Shown here: piece after piece, positions 43,401 through 55,400 of the stretch
Numbering within the stretch: position 1 is the first letter of the stretch
How the letters are laid out: the number at the start of each line of letters is the position of its first letter
Source of the DNA: Actinernus sp. WN-2022
Lineage: Eukaryota; Cnidaria; Anthozoa; Actiniaria; Actinernidae
Reading direction: 5' to 3'
DNA length: 64,000 bases
Assembly: GCA_030867875.1 (NCBI GenBank)
Contig: JAOWCC010000577.1
Span: 152,388,344-152,452,343 of the forward strand
The notes under the pieces: model-generated
The model's input: the letters and a program-made list of their open reading frames with translations, nothing else
Databases searched by the model: none
Told to the model about the DNA's origin: nothing
Translations under genes and position numbers: made by a program

Positions 43401-46400
43401 AATTTAAACAGAAAGACACATTACTAAGTTCTGAAGAATCTGATGCAGATTTTAGGTCGTTATTTACTAAACCACAGCAAAATTCGCAGTACGAGTTTGT
43501 AGCCAATATAAGAAGAAATGTATGGGTTCGAAGCAACTTGAGAACGATGCGTTAAGTGTATGACGTCACATACGCTAAAAAATGACTAGGCATTCCTCGC
43601 CCACGGGAACGGATTCGCGTAATGGCGGACGTGATTTTGACGGTAAACTCTCTTTAAAATGTGTGGTCCAATTGGCCCCTTTGCAAACTTTTTTCACTGA
43701 TTTGGATATTTCTGCCACTGTTTGTTCTTATGGAATACAAAAAAAGTGGCAAAAGAAATGGTCAAATTTCGTCGTAGTGGCACTTTAAAAGAGCGACGTG
43801 TTGGGAAAATGACGTCACGACAGCAAACCGCTGGACGAAAATCGCGAACTATTTGGAACAACCTTATAATAATAATGATGTTTAGACAGGGTGCCCATAT
43901 CTCCGAGGAGTTTTTCAATGGGGCCCTGTGTAACATAACTAATAAAGTAAAATAAAGTTTAGAGAGAATAGTTACAACTAATTAATAACAATGATAAGTA
44001 AAAATTGATAAAAATGTATATACAATAAGAAATCTAAAAAGTTAAAAAGTAAAATGCGCTTTAAAATTGGCTAATGAGTTCGAATCTCGTATTTCGGATG
44101 GGAGGGAATTCCACTCGTCCAAAGCCTGATAGGTAAAACAATGCTTTCCCCAGTTTGTTCTTGCTTGTTTAAGATGGGCATTGTTTCTCTGCCTAGTGTT
44201 ATGATTATGTACATCTTTATTTAATAAAATATTAAAATCAAAGTCAATTTGACTGTTTATAAGTTTGTAAACTAGTGTACATCTGTGTGCTCGCCGTCGT
44301 TGACTAAGCGTCTTCCAGCCCAAAGTCTGGAGGGCTTCTGTTGAGGACGAGAAAGGGGAGGCGTCTAAAATCACTTTAGCAGCCTTGTTCTGGACTATTT
44401 GTAGACTATTCATGATGGTAACATTGTCTTTATCCTCCCATACGATATCAGCGTAATCTAAAATTGGCAATATCATGGCATTATATAGAGTTAAACGGGC
44501 TCGCCGGGGTAGTAAATGTCTAATACGTCTTAAAAGCCCAATGCGTTGATTGGCCTTTGATATAATAGTGTCAACATGATCTGACCAAGTCATGGTTTGA
44601 TTAATAGTGACTCCTAAATATTTGATTGTATCGGCCCGATCAAGTGTGACACTATCGATAATAAGCGAGACACTACCACAAGACTTTAACTTGTGAGCAC
44701 TTCCAATGAACATAAAGTTCGACTTTTTGATGTTCAGAGTCAAAAGATTGTCATTAAACCAATTTGCAACATTGGCTAAATCACTATTTAGCCGAGTTAA
44801 TTCATTTCGATATCCTTGGGAGATGACGAGGAGTAATATATAACAGTGTCGTCGGCGTACATGGAAACTTCACACGAGTTGAGACAGTTTGGCAAACTAT
44901 TGATGTAAATAAGAAACATCAAAGGGCCGAGTATACTTCCTTGTAGCACCCCGACTGGGACGTGATTACAAGATGAATGATTGTTGTCGACAACTGTGAC
45001 TTGGCGTCTGTTTGACAAATAGGAGTCGAACCAATCAGTGACGTGATCTGAGAGGCCAATAGATTCGAGCTTGGAAAAGAGCAGTTTATGATCGACAGTG
45101 TCGAACGCCTTGGACAAATCCAAGAACGCTGCGCCAGTTATGCGGCCCTTATCCATAATCTGCAGAATACTATCGGTGACGTGGGCAAGCGCAACAGCAG
45201 TAGATTGCAGGATCTGCATGATTAATAGAAAAAGGCACTGTCCCGTAGATTTTTGCCTGATTCTGCTCAATTTTTCACAAACAGTACAAAATATATTGAT
45301 ATCAAATATTGACCCGATCACCCATAGTAATTACGTAATAGATAGATAGATCGCTTTATTTACCCTCCGTCTAAGGCAAACTATATGCTAATGACCGAGA
45401 ACAAAATAATTAAATAAATATGTAAATACATAGATAACCATAATAACAATTACAGTTAATAATATACAAAGAGATAAAATGCAAATACATTCCTTTCCTG
45501 AATTGAAGACCGATTAGCATCAACTAATCAATCATATACCAGGCATATACTAATTAACATTGTATATAGAGATCAGACATATACAAGCCTTGCAGGAATG
45601 CTGTCATATCGAATGGCTTTACTAGGATCAAGTTTTTATACTGTAATTGTACTTTTTTTAGATTTTGAGCCATTACTTGAAATCTACGATCCAAAAACTC
45701 GGCTCTGGGGTGCTTCTCTTTGAACAATCATATCTCCAATTGTAGACATTTTCAAAGGATTAATATTTGGTGTATTATTCTTATGAAAGATTGGATTAAA
45801 AAATATATAAATGAGGGGTTGACCGTGACACAATTACGTCATCAGTATGTGTGATCGGGTCAAGATTTTCACATTTTCGGTTGTATCAATATACTGTGCA
45901 CTGTTTGTGAAATGTTTTAGGTAAATCCAGCAAAATAAAAGTTATGACATTTTGTTTAAATTCGCAAAGTGGATTCGTAATTTCGAGCGAGATACCTTAA
46001 CGTGTTGAATTTCTTTCTTCTTGCTCGCTAGAATGCCAGTATCCGTTAGGTAATGCCACAGACTTCCGGATGTCTTCTTCTAGTGACAATGGACAGGATT
46101 GCATACCCAGCAATGCACGTTTGAATGGGCCGAAGTCCTGGTGTGCAAAAGATCAAAATATGAATCAATTCCTGATGATAATGTTCACGGATGAAGTTCA
46201 TGTTACCGCATTAGCAACGCAAGGCACAACAACAACAACAACAACAACAACAGGACAACTGATGTTTGTGACGTCGTATTGGATATCCTCGAGTGGCAAT
46301 AACCACACATGGACTAATTACACGGAAGGTGAAACTTTAAAGGTATGGAATTGAGTAGTCGTACTCTAGTGTCCCCCGGCATTAGATTTATGACGATATG

Positions 46401-49400
46401 CCCGCGTTACATGTTCTCGATTTGTACACATATATTTGCCGACAATTCACATGGAATTTGATACCTATTTTTTTAATTGTTTCTGTCTTCTTCATAAGGT
46501 TTTTACAGGTAATACGGACGGCAACACAATTGTCAAGCATAATCTCAAGTACCCACTGAACAAGCGTTTCTTAAGAATAACTCCTTTGGCATGGACAACA
46601 GCAATCGCAATGAGAGTAGAAGTGTATGGATGTTTCCAAGGTGATGAAAACGATTTAACTGAACGCTTACCGCCATTCCGGCATGCGTTCAAGCATTCCT
46701 GACCTTAGCCACTGTTAAGGTTATAGGAAAAATAGAAAAAGATATAAAATCCTCTTAAACATCAGTTAATTATTTCACTGTGATGTATGCATTATTTCTG
46801 TAAGTTGATTAGATATAATATTGTCTCCATGCTTTAAGTTATGAAATTGTCAGCCTTAAAACTTTGACAACTTAACATAACATGGCGACTCCCATATCTT
46901 ACTGTAACAGGGAAATGACACGTAAGCTAGTCCCAGTTCTGAATTAAACTGAGGATACAGCCATAATATCGGGATTTAACAAGCATGAAAAGACGAGTGT
47001 GGCAGATATTGACTGCAGATGTTATTATCATCAGCATAACCATGATCATTATCATTATTAGCCATATTATAACTGTTACTCATCGCCATCATCGTCCTTA
47101 ATATTATTATTTTGTTGTTATTGTCATATGCGTAGAGAATCCAAAGTTTCGAATTGTTGGTCCGGTGTACCAAATTCGTGGATACCATGGACCTCATGTC
47201 ATCAATGGTAAGCTGTTATATAGTATAAATAACTTACATAATATATGTACTATTTTCAATACGAGTGGCGATGTTGTATCGGATATACAATGGCGTACTT
47301 ATGATATGCACCACGTAAAATTTGAAGCTTTGATTTCTCCTACCTTGCTATCGATGTGGGATGAATTAGTTTCTCAACAAACATGTCCTACATTGAAGGG
47401 ACAGTGTGTATGCAATTAGCTTGCAGAAAAACAGGTCCCACATGGAAGAGATGGTGTGTGCATAATAAGAGAGCAGATGTATTTTCTCATTTCATCCGGC
47501 CCGGGATAGGGGAAGTCAGTGATCGGTCGTGAGACCTTCTCATACTAATGCTAGCATGTTAGTATCCTTCATCATTCCATACAGGATTCTAGTTGGCTTA
47601 TATATAGTTAGTACTCTGTATCATTTGATACAGAATACTAATTGGGCTTATACATAGAATTCTGTATCATTTGATACAGAATACTAATAGGCTAACTAGC
47701 ATTTAGTACAGTGGTGTACAGTGTATCAACTGGATCCGAATGCTGGGTTTGGATTGGCTAGTACCCTTATGAATTATTAATGAATATTATAAATGTATAT
47801 ACCATTACGTCTTTAACCAAAATAGAGATTGATTAACCGATTTCTAATTGACATTTCCAATGTCACTTCTTCCAACAACTTCTAGCGACTTTACAATTTA
47901 ACTCGATCGTCATTTCTGTTATTTTCTAGATATATATATGAGGCATGTTAACACAAAAAGAGTGTACCTTGCTAAGGCGCCTTTTGTGTTGACATGCGTC
48001 AATATGTGCACCGTTTCAGTTTCAACTGGCCGCTGTTGCTCGAAATCTTGATGGATTTTAATGCGGTTTGCAGCAAAAGAACCGTCTTTGTCTATAGAAC
48101 AACTGTTGACTGCGTTTTAGCCGCACCTGGGCATTGGAAACACCCCAAAATGTCACTTTTAGTTGATCAACTGGAAAAAGGTGATAAGGTAGAAAATCTC
48201 GAAAAATTCCAAATCTCAAACAAGGAAATTATGGGATAGAAAGGCTATACATGGAAGCAAGTGTCATTTTACAACCATTGAAACCTAGACTATCAGTTAT
48301 CAGCGCTTTAAACTGAGGAAATCGAGAATTCCACACAAGATGAGGCATGTTAACACAAAAAGAGTGTACCTTGCTAAGGCGCCTTTTGTGTTGACATGCG
48401 TCATATATATATGTATCATATAGATATTAATGTTATGGATCACTGATGTTTTCAAATGTAATTAGCTTTAAAATGTTTCTACTAGTTACCTTAGATAACA
48501 CAACGATAAATGACAGAAATGATAAGGTCTACTTAAACTAAACTAAGAAAAATACCCTTCTGTGACATGTTTGAAATTTCGCAGTCCAAGATGATGTGAA
48601 ACATCATAGTCTCAGCATATGACTCAACATGGAAGAGAAAGTGAATTTAATGAAATACCAGTGTATATTTCTTTCTAAAAAGTGATATCTTCTCAGTCAC
48701 GTGAAGATATCACTTTTGAAAATATGACTTGCTTTCAAAGATTTCTAGCCTTTTTAGTAAGATATTGAAAGTGCTATTTCATTGATAATTATTTATTAAA
48801 CAGAACTTTGCATGCATGGCCGCTTGGAAATACGGATTTTATCTTCTCGTGTTGATACAATATCTTACTCGTTCGCTACACTCACTCGTAAGATATTTCA
48901 TCAATACTCGAAGATAAAAATTCGTATCTCCGTGCGGCCATGTAATATCCTCTATTTAATATCTGGTAAGAGCTTCTAAGTAATTTTATCAAACTGATTT
49001 GTCTTCTTCGTTTGTCTAATTCACAGTCGCATACAGAATGTGCCCTCAGGGACTGGTATGTCCTACGTGTAAGAAACAGCTTTATCTAGATGTGTATGGG
49101 ACTATCACGTGTTTATCAAACAAACTCAATAACCACTGCAGTCATACCACCATTAAGCACAGTATTTCGCGGTTTGGTGGACCATTTGCATTTGCCGTTA
49201 AGGTACACTAAACTTCAATGCTTTTCTTATGATGAAATCCGTTTTTAAATGATAAAAGTGGGTTAGGTATATTGGCGGTTAACACTGAGCTTCGCTTGTA
49301 GGTCGACACGATACCTGGACCCTCTTTATGACAATATATTAAGCCTTGGTATAACGGTCTCGACATCTCTTCAACATCTGAATATATAATTCACGGTAAA

Positions 49401-52400
49401 AACGTTTTTGTTCATCTAAAATATCGTTTGAATTTGTTGAAACAAAAAGATTATTTGCTAATTTTAGTTTAGTGATATTTTTTTACAATACTGCATGTCG
49501 TTTCTCTAAATTCAAGAAATATAAATACTGTTTATTGCCTTCTTCTTAGTCATGCCAACGAATCCTATTTCTTATTATGACGCTATCCGTTTTTTTTTTA
49601 TTTCCTCTAATTTAAACTTTATTTCGTAGTACTTTGTTATATTTTCGTTTATTAGCTGTTCAGTAACGGACTCTCTTAACTGATTTAATTTACGTAATAA
49701 CTCATTATATACGCTCGTATAGATTGAAACAATTACTTTGTCGTCAGTCACACTTTGTTTGAAAACGTTTAACTCAAATCATGGGCGATTTTATACAGTT
49801 ATGCCCTTTTCCTACGCTTTTATAATGATAATAATAATAATAGGCCATATTTATATAGCGCCACATACCAGTCTCATAGCGCTTCACATTTTACTGACAT
49901 ATCCCGTCAGTGAATTTTCGAACTGCTATTACGGCGCCAATGGCAGCCACGCAGTTTACAATGTTGAGTGTGTGGTTAGTGCAATGGCCAGGCTGCTGTA
50001 CCGGGTGACAATCCCCTTCTCTTTTTCGAGTAGTACAACAGGTTCTTTCACGTCCCCTTCAAATACTGATTAGAAGTAGGAGACAAGGCCAACGGCTTAT
50101 AAACGTCCCTGCCCAAGGACGCGGCCGGGTTCGAACCCCCGACCTCCCGCATTCTAGACCGTGCTCTACCAACTGAGCTAACCAGTGAGGCAAGAATATG
50201 TAGCAGGAATACAAGGCAGTTCAATAGCGTTCTGCCCAGTTGACGTAATAAAATATTAGCATAATGCGACATTGCATTGTGGGTTCGACATGCGGGCAAA
50301 TATTTCAAAATGGCTGCCTCGGACATAGTTGTTCCTGCGTGCGGTATGGATAATTTTAGAGTTTTACTCACAGAAGATGATGTACGTTCCAGGTGCCAAA
50401 TTAACCAAACCACCTGGTGAATGTAATGTTTTGGAGCTGAAACGTTGGTTAGAGTGCCACGGGGAGAAAAAAAGTGGAAAAAGACAAGAATTGGTTGATC
50501 GGGTGAAATGGTGTGTTGCTCTTAAAATCAAGGTTGACCCAAAGGTTCCTGGCGTTAATTTATCAGTATATCGTGAATCTGATCGACAAATACCCCCAAA
50601 ACAGTGCTTCGTAGCACCTGCTTTCTTCGTAGCTACACATAATCTTGAGTTGGGTTGTGGAATATTTGTCCGCATTTCAATCGGGCCATGATGCTTTGCG
50701 TCAATTATGAGTTTTCTTTATTTAGAATCTGGACAGAACGCTATTCTAAGGGTACATATACGGCTACGTGATACACGGATTAACAAATGTTCGGTTAATT
50801 GCGCATGTGACGTCATGCACAAACTAAGCTGAGCATTGGTCCAGCCGTGGGGAGGGGGATTGTGATCGGACAAGTGCAACGGGTGGAAAAAGAGCCTAAT
50901 AATACCTTATGAAACATACTTTTTCAGGTCTTTGATGCAGTTGGTCCAGGATGTGCAACAGATCCCATTCCTTTAAACGTGAAGACTATTGGGCATTTTT
51001 CTACCATAGGTAAGTAAATGAATATAAAAAAACAAGAGCTTATAACGGCCATCTTCACGGGCCTCTGACACAAAGAAAATCAGTAATAAAGAAACAAGGA
51101 AAACAAATTACCAATGTAAGTAAAATAAAGTCACACCGGTCTAATAACCTGCGCTCTGATGGATCAACTCTCAACTTGGGACCTGTTTCTGTTGTTGTCT
51201 TTTTATCATGTTTTGCTACTGTAGAGTGTATTTCTTTTTCTTCCGTATTCATTTTCAATAACAGTTGCTCAATCATTTTAACATAAGATAAAGGAGTATA
51301 TTGAAGATCGTGTAGACTGAATAGCGATACTTTTCACGTCGACTTTTCATTTTCAATAACAGTTGCTCAATCATTTTAATATAAGATAAAGGAGTATATT
51401 GAAGATCGTGGAGACTGAAATAGCGATATTTTTCACGTCGACTTTTCATTTTCAATAACAGTTGCTCGATCATTTTAACATATATAAGATAAAGGAGTAT
51501 ATTGAAGATCGTGAGTATATTGAAGATCTATAATGTTCACGTCGGGTTTTCATTTTCAATAACAGTTGCTCAATCATTTTAACATAAGATAAAGGAGTAT
51601 ATTGGAGATCGTGAGTATATTGAAGATCTATAATGTTCACGTCGGGTTTTCATTTTCAATAACAGTTGCTCAATCATTTTAACATAAGATAAAGGAGTAT
51701 ATTGGAGATCGTGAGTATATTGAAGATCTATAATGTTCACGTCGGGTTTTCATTTTCCATAACAGTTGCTCAATCATTTTAACATAAGATAAAGGAGTAT
51801 ATTGAAGATCGTGTAGACTGATATAGCGATACTTTTCACGTCGACTTTTCATTTTCAATAACAGTTTCTCAATCATTTTAACATAAGATAAAGGAGTATA
51901 TTGAAGATCTATAATGTTCACGTCTGGTTTTCATTTTAAATAACAGTTGCTCAATCATTTTAACATAAGATAAAGGAGTATATTGAAGATCGTGTAGACT
52001 GATATAGCGATACTTTTCACGTCGACTTTTCATTTTCAATAACAGTTTCTCAATCATTTTAACATAAGATAAAGGAGTATATTGAAGATCTATAATGTTC
52101 ACGTCTGGTTTTCATTTTAAATAACAGTTGCTCAATCATTTTAACATAAGGTAGAGGAGTATATTGAAGATCGTGTAGACTGAATTAGCGATACTTTTCA
52201 CGTGACTTTTCTTGTGATAGCTCTGTATTTGAAATATCTTGGGAGTTGACCTAGTGAATGTGGTAGCGTGCTTGGAAAAAAGGAAATACGTATTGACAGC
52301 GAAGCATTATCTAGTTGGAGCTCCGTTTGTTCTTGGGTTGCATGGAGCTGGTCGACCTAGTAAATGTGGTACGGTAGCGTGCTTGAAAAAAAGGAAACAC

Positions 52401-55400
52401 GCGTACGTATTGACAGTGAAGCATTATCTAAATGGAGTTCCGTTTATTCTTTGTTTGCTTTTGACGTCATCAAAACTTCATACAACGCTGATCGTCGTAC
52501 ATATTCTAGACATCGATAATAAAAGTCTACACAGCAACTTTCATGTCGATAGGGTGTTTTGTTCCGGGGTAAACGCATTTTGAAATTTATCACAGAACGC
52601 CGGATCCATGCAGCGTGTTTTCGAACGGCATAAAAATCCAAGTACTGATAGCATTCTCTTTTTTTTACTTGATAAATCCTTATAAGTTGAATCCAAAGTG
52701 TTTTGAAGTGAAACCCAATGATTTTGGTGGTAAATTAAGCTTTACTTGTATTACCGTTTTATGGCCGCCATGTTGGTGTCTCATGAAAGAGGAGCACCAA
52801 GATGGCGGCTACATACAAAGTTATATAACATTATCAACATTCATTGGCCCACAGCTCCGTTAGGAAGTATTCCAGTGTTCCAAAATTCGGGTTATAAAAT
52901 GTATTTTTGGTATTTCTACAAGCACCAAAATGTTTTACGCAAAGTTTATACCTCTTATCCTAAAATGTTCAAACACTAGGAAAACAACGCAACAGACAAA
53001 CATGCAAAAGTCATGGTAAATACGAAATGCGTTTACACTAAAATAAATAAAAGCGGAGCTCTATACACATAGAAAACCAATAAGGCGAAAAAAGGGCGGA
53101 GAAGAAAACAATAAAAGCTATGCAAGTCGAAACAAATTCGCACCGCACGCGTGTGATAGTATTCTCACTGGTCGCCCCAATCACAATGGCCATTAGGCGC
53201 AGAGCTTACCTCCCTTCGTCTGCTGAGATCAGGGGCCCAGAATAAGGTTCATCTTCCCTCAGCTCTAAACCTAACCCCAAGTAACACTCATAATTCACCC
53301 ATCTCGCCTGTTAACAAATCAACTAGGTTTAAAAACGGGTATCAAAAGGATAATTCATTACAGCAATTGATTAATTTGGAGAGATAACATGAGCTTATGC
53401 CATACCAACACGCGTAAAACCTAAGGAAAAGCCACCGCGAGGCCAGTAGGGAGTTCCTCGCCGAGTATTCTGTGCCAGTAAACTCTACCTGAGGGGGAAT
53501 CCGGTTGACGGGATCCGTACTCTTAGCCAGACTATACTGGAGGGATCCTTGTGATATAGAACCTTGGTAATTTGCGTGTAGTGGTCAACCGACCTTAATG
53601 AACGCCACCCGACATGATTTGCAACTGCAAAGCATAGCCAGACTAATGGAACACGCGCCCCTGATGGAGTCCCCGTGGAACATGCCGAAGTCAGATAAGT
53701 AAACATTAAACATATTTTGAACGACTGAACCAACGAAGGGTTGCATATACTAGTACGCCTAAAACATGATATAATAAAAACGTAGGGAGGCATGGTGATA
53801 GATAGGCGGGTGGGTTGATCCCCGACGCCTAAAATCTCGTAACTGAGACGGTGAAAAAATAAGTGCAAACACGGAAAACATAAGGAGCGGGGAACTGAAA
53901 CTGAACCTCGTAGAGGCATAAAGACATAACAAACTCGTACTTCAGGAAGGGTAATGCAAACGAAGCGGAAAACCCCGACAAAGCGTTTCGAATGACGTTT
54001 TGAATAGAAATATGCCTTTAAAAGAGCAGCTAGCGACGTGTTGAGAAATGACGTCACGACAGCTAACCGATTTCATGTGCAGTAATGGCGGATGTGATTT
54101 TGACGGTAAGCTCTCCACAAAATTGATTGTCTAGTTTGGCTCTTAAATGTCAACTTTTTTCACTGATTTGGATATTTCCAAAAGAAATGATCGATTTTCG
54201 GTGTCGGCACTATAAGAGAAAGACGCTTAACAAACGATAAAGTACACAAGATGAAAAGAGTATGTGCAAACAAAAAAAACTCGTGTGCAAGAGCTACAAA
54301 AATACCGGTATCAATAGCGTTGCACACAGATGATGTCACAAACTTTAGACCTCCCGCCAAGACTCAGACAAACAAACCACTTTTCGCGTTAGAACTTACA
54401 AGAATTGACCAGAACTTCAGTTCGTCCTCTGACTATTCTACCAGAAATGACGGCTTTCCTGTATTATATTTTGAAAGAGAATCTGATTATTATACTGTTG
54501 AACAGCTTAAACGTTGGCTAAACTACAGAGGATTGAAACAAAGCGATAAACGGCAGTCTTATCAAGCGAGTTCCACCGACATTTTGAAAAGGGTGCAAAC
54601 ACGGCGCGGGACTGCGGGACGATGCTTAGCGTGGAATACCAACATCTACATCTTATCGTCATTAAGTTTAAGGTTATTACGCAACATCCATTTATCAATA
54701 TCCCGTACACAGGCTTCCAGCTTAAATCGTGCACGGTCAAGATCACCCGCAACAGATGATTTAAAAGTTACGTAGACTTCAGTGTCGTCAGCGTAGAGGT
54801 GGAACGATACTCCATGGTGCTTCATTATATCACACAATGGCGCTGTATAAAGCAGATACAGTATTGGGCCCAGAACAGAGATTGAGGAACTCCGCATCCA
54901 AGGGACGACTGGAAGAGCGCGCATTGCCAATCGAGACAGATTGCATACGTCCACTGAGATAGGACTTAAACCAAGCGTGAGCCTTGCCTTCGATGCCAAA
55001 TCGATTAGTGAGTCTTGCGAGTAATATTTGGTGATCGACTGTGTCGAATGCAGCCGATAGATCCCACAATAATAGAATGACGCACTGATCCTGATCAATC
55101 GCTTGTAGGATGTCGTTCTGTACTCTTATTAATGCTGATTCAGTACTATGACCGGCATTTGTAGGCAGACTGAAACAATTCCATCAAATCATTCTCAGTC
55201 ACATAGTCGATCAGCTGAATAGCCACCTCTCTCTCGCATGATTTAGAAATGAACATTAAATTAGAAATCGGCCGATGATTAGAAAACTGTTCATAGTCCA
55301 GCGACGCGCGCTTGAGCAAAGGTTTCAGTAAGGCTTCTTTTAGGGCCTCAGGCATTACAGCCTGTTCAAGTGACAGGTTCACAATCTTGGTAATCACCGG

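Noticed and set aside
47994..48239. 81-codon plus ORF between the hairpin direct repeats
   Set aside because: No motif recognised and short; it begins inside the hairpin unit. Not enough to call a gene.
51273..52102. Repetitive minus ORFs with [18 protein letters not shown]
   Set aside because: They come from the tandem array of about 100 bp in intron 19 and are interrupted at irregular units.
53485..54057. 190-codon minus-strand ORF
   Set aside because: No recognisable motif or signal, odd composition, and part of it lies in the repeated TTAA-element arm.
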